This document shows, piece after piece, positions 26,572 to 35,560 of a stretch of DNA of 64,000 bases (position 1 is the first letter of the stretch; every line of letters starts with the position of its first letter). The DNA lies in the NCBI RefSeq assembly GCF_021390645.1, contig NZ_JAJEJT010000003.1, forward strand, positions 1,364,001 to 1,428,000. Direction: 5' to 3'. Source of the stretch: Paraburkholderia flagellata (GTDB lineage Bacteria; Pseudomonadota; Gammaproteobacteria; Burkholderiales; Burkholderiaceae). The position numbers were made by a program, and so were the translations under genes. The notes under the pieces were generated by a model. The model searched no databases and was not told where the DNA came from. It was given only the letters and a program-made list of their open reading frames with translations.

Positions 26572-27651
26572 ATGAAAAAGACCATGATCGCCGGCCTCGT
26601 GCTGGCCAGTATGAACGGTGCTGCGAACGCGCAGTCGAGCGTGACGATCTTCGGCAGCCTCGATACCGGGCTGACGTACGTGAACAACGTTCATGGCAGT
26701 TCGTCGTTCGCCATGGCAGACGGCATCAACAAGAACAATTCGCTGGGTTTCACGGGTGTCGAAGATCTGGGCGGCGGGAAGCACGCGCTATTCAAGCTAG
26801 AAAACGGCTATTCGGTGGATACGGGTGCGCTGGGGCAGGGCGGGTTGCTGTTCGGCAAGCAGGCCTACGTCGGCCTGGGCGACGCGTCGATTGGAGATTT
26901 GACGCTCGGGCGTCAATACGACTTCGCGTACTCCATGCTTCGCTATCTTCCCTGCTTGTCCTGTGGCATCTACAGTGTCGAAAATGGCGACCTGGATCGG
27001 GTCTCCGGTGAGCGGTTGAACAACACGGTGCAATTCATGTCGCGCAGTTTTGGCGGCTTTTCTGCCGGGGCACAGTACAGCTTCGGTGCAAGTTCCGGCA
27101 GCACGACGACAAACGCCGGGCGCGCGGTAAGTGCGACGCTGCAATACACCGGCAGCGCGCTTGCCGCAGGCGCCTATTACACCGACATCAATGGCGCACC
27201 CGTCTACGCCGGCATGACTGGCGCATCGGAAATCTTCGGGCGCCCGATCACGCCCGCTACAGCCCTGCTCGTCGACAAGCAGCGCATCTTCGGGTTTGGC
27301 GCAACCTATGCACCAGGTGCGTGGCGGGTGTCAGCGCTCTATACCAATACCCATCTGGAACTTGGGAGCGCCAGCGCGCAGGATCAGGTGATTCACGTTG
27401 GCGGAGACTATCGGCCCCGGCCCGATCTCGTGCTCGCCACCAAGGTCTCGTACGACAAGCTCGATGCGTCGCATTGGCTGACGCTGTCATGCGGCGTGGA
27501 CTATCTGCTCTCGAAGCGGACGGATGTCTACCTCGACGTGCATGCGCAGCGGGCATTTGGCGACGGCACGAAGGCATCGATCGCTCTGGCTGGCACCTCG
27601 TCGACGGACAAACAATTCCTCTCGCGTGTGGGTATCAAGCACTTGTTCTAA
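26572..27651 (+). CDS. Outer-membrane porin, OmpC-like Gram-negative porin family
   Basis: The 359-residue precursor has a signal peptide (about residues 1-20, cleavage after ANA) and begins its mature part QSSVTIFGSLDTGLTYV, a classical beta-proteobacterial porin start. It shows alternating beta-strand sequence, the LGRQYDFAYSM loop region and a terminal Phe (GIKHLF), the C-terminal signature for outer-membrane assembly. It should form a trimeric 16-stranded barrel. An AGAGCGAGAC ribosome-binding region precedes the ATG. It is the last gene of the gamma-glutamyl cluster, suggesting a substrate-specific porin. Confidence 0.92.
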   Translation: MKKTMIAGLVLASMNGAANAQSSVTIFGSLDTGLTYVNNVHGSSSFAMADGINKNNSLGFTGVEDLGGGKHALFKLENGYSVDTGALGQGGLLFGKQAYVGLGDASIGDLTLGRQYDFAYSMLRYLPCLSCGIYSVENGDLDRVSGERLNNTVQFMSRSFGGFSAGAQYSFGASSGSTTTNAGRAVSATLQYTGSALAAGAYYTDINGAPVYAGMTGASEIFGRPITPATALLVDKQRIFGFGATYAPGAWRVSALYTNTHLELGSASAQDQVIHVGGDYRPRPDLVLATKVSYDKLDASHWLTLSCGVDYLLSKRTDVYLDVHAQRAFGDGTKASIALAGTSSTDKQFLSRVGIKHLF

Positions 27652-28133
27652 CAGCTCTCGCGGGTGCGTCCAGATATTCGGGGTCGACGCGGCAGTGCGA
27701 GACTGTCGCCGACGACCCCACAGCCTCTCGCGCGGCCTCGCTGGAACGTCGCCGCCCGCGTCTGCCACGCGGGTACGCGACTCTGTTTCGACAGGCGTTC
27801 GCTGCACCACGCAATGAATGACGGTTCCAGTTGTGGATTCAACCGCTGGCTATACCCGCATAATTCTTCTGAACAAATGCAAGTGTGCACCCTGGTACCT
27901 TCTATCTCTCGCATGGCCACCCTGCGATTGTGACCTGCCGTCGCTAGCATCATCTAGCGGCCAGGACCGCTCAACCATCGTGTCAATCTGCGTTGCCTGA
28001 GGACACGGTCCGGCATAAGACATCTCTCATTTCCGCCATCGGTCTGGTTTGTGCGTGCAAATACTGGAGAACGGCCTATATTTGTTTAGGACTGTACAGC
28101 TTTACCGCGGCCGCTTCATGCAGGAGGTCAGAG
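27652..28133. other. Intergenic stretch after the porin
   Basis: No gene is supported here. An imperfect hairpin (27680-27719, outer arms GGGGTCG and CGACCCC) may end the porin transcript. The DNA becomes visibly less GC-rich toward the lipoprotein gene, marking the left edge of an accessory stretch. Confidence 0.5.
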
Positions 28134-28634
28134 ATGGAGATAAAGAATTTCCTGGTGCTACTGGGAGTGACTTTATTGATCACAGGATGCGGGACCACCG
28201 TAGCAAATCGCCAGGATCGTGAGGTAGTCAGTGTCCGCTTATCCGCTACGCCGCAGAATGCCGGAAGGATCGGAGTGGCGACGCTAGTGCCCGACGGCGA
28301 TCGGACCAATCTCCTGCTTTACGTGAGCGGCCTGCCGTCGTACGTCACACAGCCTGCCGGTCTCTACATTTATATCTATCCTGGATCCTGCGGAAACCTC
28401 GAGGCCACGCCAGCCTACGATATGACCCGTCAGGCGGCGCCTAGCAATTACGTACCGTGGTGGGGGCCATTGCGGATCGGAAAGACCGTGCCCGCTGCAT
28501 TGAGCACGCTCCGCTCGGGAGACTACGCCATCGTTGTACGGACACACCCGATTGACGGTCCCACTGACATTTTCTGCGGAAATATGAATAAAACCGCGAC
28601 CGATTCCCAATATAGGTCTGATCGTCAGACTTAA
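28134..28634 (+). CDS. Putative lipoprotein, unknown function
   Basis: The 166-residue precursor has a lipoprotein signal ending in LLITGCG, with Cys19 as the lipidation site. ATG 28134 is preceded by AGGAGG at 6 bases. The mature part has a beta-rich pattern (VSVRLSATPQNAGRIGVATLVP, LLLYVSGLP) and two Cys (SCGN, FCGN) that could form a disulfide. It vaguely resembles beta-sandwich CHRD or Cu/Zn superoxide-dismutase-like folds but lacks the metal histidines. I do not assign a function. Confidence 0.7.
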   Translation: MEIKNFLVLLGVTLLITGCGTTVANRQDREVVSVRLSATPQNAGRIGVATLVPDGDRTNLLLYVSGLPSYVTQPAGLYIYIYPGSCGNLEATPAYDMTRQAAPSNYVPWWGPLRIGKTVPAALSTLRSGDYAIVVRTHPIDGPTDIFCGNMNKTATDSQYRSDRQT

Positions 28635-28863
28635 CGCAAGCGCATCGGGAATCTGGGCACGCGTCAGGTTGGGTTGAGAAGGTCGTCGGTTTCGCCAGAT
28701 TCACACCCGACACGCGCGTGCTCGCCGTCTGTTTGGTCGCCTTGAATTACCTTCGATCCCGAAGGGGTCATGGACGGCAATCTGGGCCCCATCAGGATGT
28801 CGTGGAACCCAGAAGAAATGGCAATCAAGGCACGGGGAAAACTGGCTGGCGTTGTCAACGATA

Positions 28864-30657
28864 TCACGCTGCAGACGGGCCCGATGACCGGATGGCAATA
28901 CGCCGGTGGTGGACAGCCAGCGCTGCCTCGCCGCCGCTCGTGGCGTGAAAGAGTCCAAGCTGCTCGAATTCCTCTTCTTGCAGCGGCGTGATGGCAATAT
29001 CCGTATATGCGTAACGTTCCGGTGCCTTCATGACTTTCCTGAGCGTAGCCTCTGTTCTGAGGTAGAAGCGCAGATATTTCGCCAGCTTGATGGCGGTCTC
29101 ACTCCAGTAGCGCGGATAGAAGCGAAGCGGCGATTCGACCGGTAGCCCCCAACGGCGGTCACGGCGGTGTTTGATCCGCAGGGCTCCCCCTTCGAGCGGA
29201 TGCACGCCCTCGTGTTCGATCATCAGTCTGAACCAGGCGATTGTGCGCATGATCGTCTTCGGCCGGCCATTCGGGATCTGCGCTGCCCGCTTGACGATCG
29301 TGCGGATGTGGTCGTACGAGTAGAACGCGCTCCAGGCACACCGATACGCTTCTTCCCATTCAGCGTCCAACATTTTCGGGTGGTGCGTGACCCGGTGATT
29401 GGTGTCGTATTTGTTGATGTCCGGGTCCATCCATTCACCGTTCCTTACCATCGTCTGATGATCCTCGGAGCCGGGAAGCGGGGTGAGCATGAAGAACTCG
29501 AGAATGTCGATTGGCAATTCACGCTTGATGATCTCGATGTCGCGAAGGATCGATTCTTTCGTGTCCGCCGGGAATCCGATGATGTAGCCAGCGTAGGTAA
29601 TCGCGCCGTGGGCGCGCCACTGCTGCAGCATGGCGCGGTATTCGGTGATCTTGTTCTGCCGCTTCTTCGCCGCGATCAGATTCTCGGGATTGATATTCTC
29701 AAGCCCGATGAACACGCGTCGCACACCCGCGCGCGTTGCCTTCTCGATGAAGTTTGGAATCTTGTGACAGAGCGTGTCGACCTGGATCGTGAAGCCGCAG
29801 TGAATGCCTTCCTTTTCCCGAAGTTCGATGACGCGGTCGAGAAGGATCTCCCAGTCGTGATTGCGGGCGAAATTATCATCCGTGATGAAGAACCGGTCGA
29901 TGCCCTGCGTTGCGTTCTGGCGGATGATTTTCTCGAGATCGTCGGGGGTGCGAAAGCGACTCTTGTGCCCCTGTACGTTGATGATGGTACAAAACGAGCA
30001 CTGATACGGGCAACCACGACCGAGGTCGACCGAGGTATAGGTGCCTGCCGTGCGTTCGATATGCTTGCGCGGCAAGAAGGGCTGGGGAGCACCTTCGAGC
30101 GAGGGTAGCGTGTCCATGAAATTGTACAAGGGCTTCATTGCACCATTCCACGCGTCGAGAAGGACTTCATCAAGACGTCGCTCCTCGGCTTCCCCAGCGA
30201 AGAGTGCCACACCCATTGCTTGCGCTTCCTTAAGCTCCGCGGGCATCTCTGGCAGCATGGAGATGCAGCCGGAGACGTGGAAGCCACCGATCGCAACCGG
30301 CAAGCCTGCGGCACGGAACTGGCGGGCGAGGTCGAGCGCGCGCGGATACTGGTTCGACTGGACACCGACCAGACCAATCATCGATCTCCCGCCCTTTGCC
30401 TTCAGGTCACGAATGATGCGCTCTGGCCACACCCGCTGGTTGGTTTCATCGCATGTTTCGATCTCGAAATGGACGCCAGGGCCCAGCAGCTCTCGCTCTC
30501 GCGCGTCATCAGCGAGTGCATACATACACGCGAGTGTATTGGAAGGCATGACCGAGCGGAGCCACTGGATCGGGTAGCCGTCATCGTCGTAATGGGTCGG
30601 CTTGATGAGGACGAGAGTGAATCGGAAACTGTCAGGAATCGAGTGCATCGTGTCCAT
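28864..30657 (-). CDS. B12-binding-domain-type radical SAM enzyme
   Basis: The 597-residue protein has an N-terminal Rossmann-like region of the cobalamin-binding kind (VGVQSNQYPRALDLARQFRAAGLPVAIGGFHVS, about 95-135). The radical SAM core carries the cluster motif C216-x3-C220-x2-C223 in GRGCPYQCSFC. The lower-ligand DxHxxG motif of methionine synthase is not seen, as in many proteins of this class. The C-terminus of about 180 residues has no known fold. Such enzymes often methylate or rearrange unreactive carbon or phosphorus centres. It stands alone, with no biosynthetic partner, in a gene-poor AT-richer stretch. ATG 30657 or 30648 may be the start. Confidence 0.85.
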   Translation of the reverse strand: MDTMHSIPDSFRFTLVLIKPTHYDDDGYPIQWLRSVMPSNTLACMYALADDARERELLGPGVHFEIETCDETNQRVWPERIIRDLKAKGGRSMIGLVGVQSNQYPRALDLARQFRAAGLPVAIGGFHVSGCISMLPEMPAELKEAQAMGVALFAGEAEERRLDEVLLDAWNGAMKPLYNFMDTLPSLEGAPQPFLPRKHIERTAGTYTSVDLGRGCPYQCSFCTIINVQGHKSRFRTPDDLEKIIRQNATQGIDRFFITDDNFARNHDWEILLDRVIELREKEGIHCGFTIQVDTLCHKIPNFIEKATRAGVRRVFIGLENINPENLIAAKKRQNKITEYRAMLQQWRAHGAITYAGYIIGFPADTKESILRDIEIIKRELPIDILEFFMLTPLPGSEDHQTMVRNGEWMDPDINKYDTNHRVTHHPKMLDAEWEEAYRCAWSAFYSYDHIRTIVKRAAQIPNGRPKTIMRTIAWFRLMIEHEGVHPLEGGALRIKHRRDRRWGLPVESPLRFYPRYWSETAIKLAKYLRFYLRTEATLRKVMKAPERYAYTDIAITPLQEEEFEQLGLFHATSGGEAALAVHHRRIAIRSSGPSAA

Positions 30658-31171
30658 GGTCTGCTCTGTAGCCCCTGTCTGGAAGTCACAAAACCGTGAA
30701 GGTCGACCGTCTTCAGCGAATTGGAGATGGATCGTGAACTGGCAAGCACTACAACAACCCGCATCCTACCCGCCTCTACCCCTGCTGTGTTTACAATGCG
30801 GCAGGCGGCAGGTTTCGAGGATTGGGATCCTGTTGGCTCAACGCGGTTGAGTTGCCGATTCAATGTGCATCCGCGGCGGGATTGCCGGCGCCATTGTCTT
30901 GATGCCTAAGAGGGCATGACACCCCTGCGGGCGAATCGAACGCATGCTTGCTGGATTGAAGGGACGTTCGGATGTCGTGGCTGCGGCGTTCACGAGCGAA
31001 CGATCCGAGCTTCGCCTGATGCGGTCGAGCCAGGTCGACCCGAAGCCGTCGGGCAATTCCGTGTACGAGCGACCGCAGCAACTGAGGTAAAGCGCGAGTT
31101 GCCTTCTAGTTACGGATCAAATCCCCGGGCCCACACCACGGACGTCGTCGGTCAATCAAGGGGGGCTCCGG
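30658..31171. other. Noncoding stretch upstream of the radical SAM gene
   Basis: No reading frame here has both a ribosome-binding site and a protein-like sequence. The promoter of the radical SAM gene should lie near its left end. No regulator gene is adjacent. Confidence 0.5.
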
Positions 31172-31516
31172 TCAAGGAAGGCTGTGAATGAGCCGCTCCG
31201 GCATTGCGCCGCGTGCAGCGTCAGCCCGGCCGGTGGCAGAAGGGGGAGCCGCTGAACGGCTGCCCTGGTGAACTGCCGAGACAGGGTTGAGAATGCTTGA
31301 GGCCTGATACAGACAAACCCAGTCAGGCTGCTCCGGTTGCCTCGGATCGAGTTCCAGTAGCCAGTTCGTGTTGCATATGCGGCAACAGTAACGTTGCAGG
31401 AGCACCGGGCGACGGCCGAGCGGGCGCAGCCGCGTCTGCCCGTCGGCTTTCCGCAAATCGTCATGGGGCTGGACCGTGTCGCCCAGTTGCATCCGTTCGC
31501 AGGCTTCGCAGGACAT
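31172..31516 (-). CDS. Small putative zinc-ribbon protein
   Basis: The 114-residue product has two CxxC pairs, MSCEACERM at residues 3-6 and CCRICNTNW near 43-46, with the spacing of a rubredoxin-like or zinc-ribbon domain. The region between and after them is polar. The C-terminal third looks disordered. ATG 31516 is the natural start because it begins with the first Cys pair, although the ribosome-binding site is poor. The function is unknown; nucleic-acid or protein binding is typical of the fold. Confidence 0.5.
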   Translation of the reverse strand: MSCEACERMQLGDTVQPHDDLRKADGQTRLRPLGRRPVLLQRYCCRICNTNWLLELDPRQPEQPDWVCLYQASSILNPVSAVHQGSRSAAPPSATGRADAARGAMPERLIHSLP

Positions 31517-31902
31517 GGCTATCAGAGTGTCACCGGACGAGTCGCCCAATATAGCACCGCGTTTTGCGACTGGGAGAGAATCAGTAGTCGAAGAAAAAGC
31601 TCGCGGGGGCTCCGACCGTCTTTACTGCGTGATTTAAACGGTCATTGGCGACACCGCGACACATACAATCTGCTTACATAGATCTATATGGTTGATGTAT
31701 CACCCTGTGTGCAGGTAGAACAAGGGCCTTATTGCGTCAATCTCAACGCAACAGGGTGCGACGCAGACAACAACCTTATCCACTCGAATATAGTTGCAAT
31801 ATCAACGTTGTGCGGAGTATGGGATTTTTTTGCGTATTCAACTCGCGCGAGCGAGCACTCCGGTTTACGCAGTCGCCCAGTCGATCGAAACCCAAGCCAA
31901 AC
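31517..31902. other. AT-richer intergenic stretch
   Basis: No gene is seen. The segment from about 31560 to 31900 is among the most AT-rich of the window and probably carries the promoter of the small lipoprotein gene at 31903. Confidence 0.5.
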
Positions 31903-32175
31903 ATGAGAATTCTTTCAATTACGGGCGTGCTCTGCGCCATCGCTTCTATATCGGCTTGCACTACAGCCGAGACGGTTGATTCCGGCCCGTTGAAGGGCAG
32001 CACGCTGGTAATGTGTTCATATGCACTTCCAATTTCACAGTGTCAGGAGCGTGCTGCAAAAGAATGTCCGTCCGGGTATCAGGCAATGAAGTATTCAGGG
32101 TCGATCAACGGAAAGAAGATGTACTTTCACTGCACCAACAATGGCAAATTCCAGAACGACGAAACAGCAAATTGA
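31903..32175 (+). CDS. Small lipoprotein, unknown function
   Basis: The 90-residue precursor has a signal peptide and a lipobox ASISAC with Cys19. The mature part has four Cys (MCSYALPISQCQERAAKEC and FHCTNNG) that may make two disulfides. Its ribosome-binding site is weak. It resembles small entericidin- or YgdI-like surface lipoproteins only in size and general form. Confidence 0.6.
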   Translation: MRILSITGVLCAIASISACTTAETVDSGPLKGSTLVMCSYALPISQCQERAAKECPSGYQAMKYSGSINGKKMYFHCTNNGKFQNDETAN

Positions 32176-32361
32176 TGGGTGGGAACGAGCCAGCGAAGGG
32201 CGACGAGCGTATCTACGACGTCCGAGTGTTCCTGGGAAAGCACGGGGCAAAGGCAGGTTGTGGCCGAGGGCACCGATTCAACGAATGTTCTGTATCGCTG
32301 TCGTCGAAGTCTTCAACGGCAGCTCGATCGTTTCAAGAAGCCGTAGTGGCTCCGGGGCTTC

Positions 32362-32670
32362 TCATCCGGGTTGAAACTGCTGGCACTCCGTGTCGAACCA
32401 ATAGTCGACCAGGCGCTGTGCCGCCTCCAGATCCTCGGGATAGTAGGGGTCGTTCCATGGTGACGGGTTGTAGCCCGCTTTCCTCAGAGCCGCGAGTTCG
32501 CTCTTGTGTAGTGCCATCGTCGGAGGCGCGTTGCGTCCAAGCGAGGCCAGGTCACGGCACTCCGTTGGGCTCAGATGTGGCCCGCTGTGTGGCACGCCGC
32601 CGGCGGTACATCCGGTCAGCAGGAGCACCAACGCAGTCAGCGTCAGGCGGATTTTCGGGCGGCTTTGCAT
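32362..32670 (-). CDS. DUF4148-domain lipoprotein
   Basis: The 102-residue precursor ends its signal in LLLTGC (Cys21). The segment ELAALRKAGYNPSPWNDPYYPEDLEAAQRLV matches the short DUF4148 motif, abundant in Burkholderiaceae secreted proteins. ATG 32670 has GGAG 8 bases ahead. DUF4148 proteins are usually soluble periplasmic proteins; here the motif is anchored as a lipoprotein with an extra Cys near the C-terminus. The molecular role of the family is unknown. Confidence 0.75.
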   Translation of the reverse strand: MQSRPKIRLTLTALVLLLTGCTAGGVPHSGPHLSPTECRDLASLGRNAPPTMALHKSELAALRKAGYNPSPWNDPYYPEDLEAAQRLVDYWFDTECQQFQPG

Positions 32671-32895
32671 AGCGCATCTCCACGCGTCTGATTGGGGCAA
32701 CGCAAGCGGTGCATCACAACGCCGCCGCGCTCCGCATATACGCGGCGCCCTCTGCCATTCACCCAGCAACGGACTTTACACGTTGTTACCGTCGCGCAGC
32801 GCACTTCCGTGCGGGCTTTTCGTATACTGCCGCGCAATCGTCTCCCTCTTTACGCTTGCCGTGCCCGGCGCGGCGGCAATGCGAACCACACTGTG

Positions 32896-33513
32896 ATGCC
32901 CATGTTCTCTACCAGGTCCGTCCTCGCCGCCGCGCTTGTGGCTGCAGCAAGTCTCTCGTTGTCAGCCTGCGTTGCGCCGGGTTACGCGCCGTACGGCGCA
33001 CAGCAAGGCTACCAGGCCCAATACTCAGCGCCTGCGTATAGCCAGCCCGCCTATGCGCAACCGGGCACGGTGCAGCAGCCCGCCTACGCGCCGCCGCCGG
33101 CCCCGCAACAGCCGTATGACACGCAAAGCAACGGCCAGTACGGTTCGCAGTACAACTCGCAATACGGCAACCAATATGGCACGCAGTACGGCACGATCTC
33201 GAGAATCCAGCCCTTGAGTAGCGCCACGGGTGCCTCGGGCATCGCCGGAACCGTGGTCGGCGCACTGGTTGGCGGTGTTCTCGGGAATCAGATCGGAGGC
33301 GGCCACGGTCGCGACGCCGCGACCGTCATCGGTGCGCTGGGTGGAGCGTATGCAGGCAACCATATCGGCCAACAGATGGGCCAGCCCGCAGGATTCCAGA
33401 TCGACGTGCAGCTGAGCGACGGCTCCACTCGCGCGTTCAACGTGCCGACACCCGGCGACCTGCGCCCGGGCGACCGCGTACAGGTGAACGGCAGCCAGCT
33501 TGCGCGTTACTGA
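32896..33513 (+). CDS. Glycine-zipper outer-membrane lipoprotein (SlyB/PcpA-like)
   Basis: The 205-residue precursor has a lipobox LSLSAC (Cys25), a long Pro/Gln/Tyr-rich spacer with QYG-type repeats, and a glycine-zipper 2TM segment (GIAGTVVGALVGGVLGNQIG to GALGGAYAGNHIGQQM) before a short beta-like tail with DLRPGDRVQVNG. Such lipoproteins stabilise the outer membrane and are often under envelope-stress control. ATG 32896 and 32902 are both possible starts. The Q/Y repeats are probably variable among strains. Confidence 0.8.
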   Translation: MPMFSTRSVLAAALVAAASLSLSACVAPGYAPYGAQQGYQAQYSAPAYSQPAYAQPGTVQQPAYAPPPAPQQPYDTQSNGQYGSQYNSQYGNQYGTQYGTISRIQPLSSATGASGIAGTVVGALVGGVLGNQIGGGHGRDAATVIGALGGAYAGNHIGQQMGQPAGFQIDVQLSDGSTRAFNVPTPGDLRPGDRVQVNGSQLARY

Positions 33514-33557
33514 TTCCGGCTGCTGTTGCAGAGCGGTTCGTCGCTCAGGCTAATCAC

Positions 33558-34415
33558 TCAAGCAGTGAAGTCGGTCGACGTCGACAGATCCTTCCACGCT
33601 TGCGTTTCCTGCGTCACGTAAGCGTTTTTCGCAGCGATGGCAGCCAGTGTGTCCGTGCCGAGCGGAAGGCGCAACGGCGGGTCAGTCGCGTCGACGAGCG
33701 TGATCAATGCGGCCGCAAGCTTCGTCGGGTCGCCGGGCTGATTGTGATTCATCTGCACGGCCTTGCGGCGAACCGCGCCCGAGGTTTCGTCGTAATCGTC
33801 GATCACGTCGGGCGCAACGACAAGCGAGGACGCATCCAGAAAGTCGGTGCGAAAATAGCCCGGCTCGACAACGGTCGCGTGAACGCCCAGCGGTTTCAGT
33901 TCGGCATGCAATGCTTCCGTAATGCCTTCGACGGCGAACTTCGTCGACGAGTACACGCCAAATCCGGCCGCGGCCCGATAGCCGCCAATCGATGAAATAT
34001 TGATCACGTGGCCAGAGCGGTTTGCGCGCATCGTCGGCAACACGGCACGCGTAACGTTCAGCAGTCCGAATACATTTGTGTCGTACATGCGGCGCACGTC
34101 CTTGTCCGCGGATTCTTCGACCGCACCGAGCAGACCGAAGCCGGCGTTGTTGACCAATACATCGACGCGGCCGAATTTTTCAACCGCCAACTGCACCGCC
34201 GACTTTGCCTGGGCCTCATTGGTCACGTCCAGCGCGACCGGCAGCAACGCAGCCGACTCGCCGAGACGCTCGACGATAGCCTGAACGTTACGTCCGGCGG
34301 CCACGACGGCGTTGCCGTCCGCGAGCGCTGCTTCGGCAATCAATGCGCCGATGCCTCGCGAAGCGCCGGTGATGAACCATACGCGCTTAAAGCCACCTTG
34401 TTGAGCGTCTGCCAT
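33558..34415 (-). CDS. Short-chain dehydrogenase/reductase
   Basis: This classical SDR of 285 residues has TGASRGIG near 16-23, NNAG and the catalytic YSSTK motif (Tyr and Lys present). ATG 34415 is preceded by AGGAGA. The long C-terminal part (from TDFLDASSL) is typical of a broad group of ketoreductase-like SDRs. It diverges from a LysR gene across 119 bases holding a T-N11-A inverted repeat, a common arrangement for redox-responsive or xenobiotic-responsive reductases. The substrate is unknown. Confidence 0.87.
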   Translation of the reverse strand: MADAQQGGFKRVWFITGASRGIGALIAEAALADGNAVVAAGRNVQAIVERLGESAALLPVALDVTNEAQAKSAVQLAVEKFGRVDVLVNNAGFGLLGAVEESADKDVRRMYDTNVFGLLNVTRAVLPTMRANRSGHVINISSIGGYRAAAGFGVYSSTKFAVEGITEALHAELKPLGVHATVVEPGYFRTDFLDASSLVVAPDVIDDYDETSGAVRRKAVQMNHNQPGDPTKLAAALITLVDATDPPLRLPLGTDTLAAIAAKNAYVTQETQAWKDLSTSTDFTA

Positions 34416-34474
34416 GATGTCTCTCCTACGTGTGTGATGAGGTGATGTCATGGTAGGCGACGCGATTGACACGA

Positions 34475-34491
34475 ACTAGCCGTATATTAGT
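34475..34491. promoter_or_regulatory. LysR operator candidate ACTA-N9-TAGT
   Basis: ACTA-N9-TAGT obeys the LysR T-N11-A rule (T34477 and A34489). It lies between the divergent SDR and LysR genes, 44 bases before the LysR start. Confidence 0.55.
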
Positions 34492-34534
34492 GGAGTGATA
34501 ATCAACGTTTGTTTGCGAATCGGGGCCCCCGGAA

Positions 34535-35509
34535 ATGAACGAAATTCGTGCGATCACCACTTTCGTCCGTGCCGCGGCGCTCGGAAGCCTGCGTGGCGCG
34601 GCGGTCGATCAAGGCATCTCGCCGCAGGCCGCGAGCCATGCGGTGATGCAATTGGAGAAGGAGCTGGGTGTGCGGCTCTTTCATCGGACCACGCGCAAGC
34701 TGAGCCTGACCGAGGAGGGCCAACGGCTTCTCGACAGCGTGGAACCGGCGCTCGCCATTCTGTCGTCCGCGCTCGACGAGGCCAGGCGCTCGAAAGAAGA
34801 TGTGGCCGGCATGCTGCGCGTGAGCGCGCCGCGCGCATTCGGGCTCCCGGTCCTGTGGCCGTACTTCGAGGAATTCCAGAGGCGCTATCAGAACGTGCAA
34901 CTCGAAGTGCAATTCGACGATCAATTCACGGATCTCGTGACCGACCGCTCCGATGTGGGATTTCGCGGTGGACCGCCGCCTTCGGGCGGCTCGATCGCAC
35001 GCCGGCTGGTGCCGATTCAGCTGATCGTGTGCGCATCACCGGAATATATCGAGCGCAATGGCGCACCGCGGACCATTGAAGAACTCGCTCAACATCGCTG
35101 CACAGGGTACCGCCGCGCGAACACGGGAAAGCTTGCGCAATGGCAATTCCGTATCGGCGATGAAATCGTCTATCGCGACGTGCCTGCTGCCATCTGCGTG
35201 AATGATACGGAACTGGAAACGCAGGCTGTGCTTTCAGGTCTCGGCATCGGCCAGTTGGGTAGCTTCAACGCCACGGCGCATATCAGAAGCGGTCGACTCA
35301 TTCCGTTATTGATGCAGCACGCCACCGAATACGGCACGATCTACATCTACTATAAGCATCGAACCGAACAATCGCTGCGCGTGAAGACGTTCATCGACTT
35401 CATGGTTGAGCGCATGGCCGGCAACCGGAACTTCTTCCTCGATCCGTCCGAACTTCGCGCTGCGCAGCAGCCTCAGCCGAAACGTGCTGCGAAGCGACGT
35501 GGATCGTAG
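34535..35509 (+). CDS. LysR-family transcriptional regulator, CrgA/DmlR-like
   Basis: The 324-residue protein starts MNEIRAITTFVRAAALGSLRGAAVDQGISPQAASHAV and has the effector region with FGLPVLWPYFEEFQRRYQNVQLEV, as in the CrgA/DmlR/YafC branch. A basic tail (QPKRAAKRRGS) extends beyond the usual end. It is divergent from the SDR gene and probably represses or activates it. Confidence 0.9.
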   Translation: MNEIRAITTFVRAAALGSLRGAAVDQGISPQAASHAVMQLEKELGVRLFHRTTRKLSLTEEGQRLLDSVEPALAILSSALDEARRSKEDVAGMLRVSAPRAFGLPVLWPYFEEFQRRYQNVQLEVQFDDQFTDLVTDRSDVGFRGGPPPSGGSIARRLVPIQLIVCASPEYIERNGAPRTIEELAQHRCTGYRRANTGKLAQWQFRIGDEIVYRDVPAAICVNDTELETQAVLSGLGIGQLGSFNATAHIRSGRLIPLLMQHATEYGTIYIYYKHRTEQSLRVKTFIDFMVERMAGNRNFFLDPSELRAAQQPQPKRAAKRRGS

Positions 35510-35560
35510 CCAGGCGCGACACCTCTCAAACAAGCAAGGTTTCCTGGCTTCCTTTTCTGG

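Noticed and set aside
28635..28863. Short frames between the lipoprotein and radical SAM genes (for example 28770-28991)
   Set aside because: They overlap the end of the radical SAM gene, lack ribosome-binding sites and show no family resemblance; gene remnants remain possible but cannot be supported.
31080..31140. A tRNA-like 3' end (GATCAAATCCCC...) as a possible attachment site
   Set aside because: The T-arm does not pair and no acceptor-stem partner or anticodon arm is found upstream.
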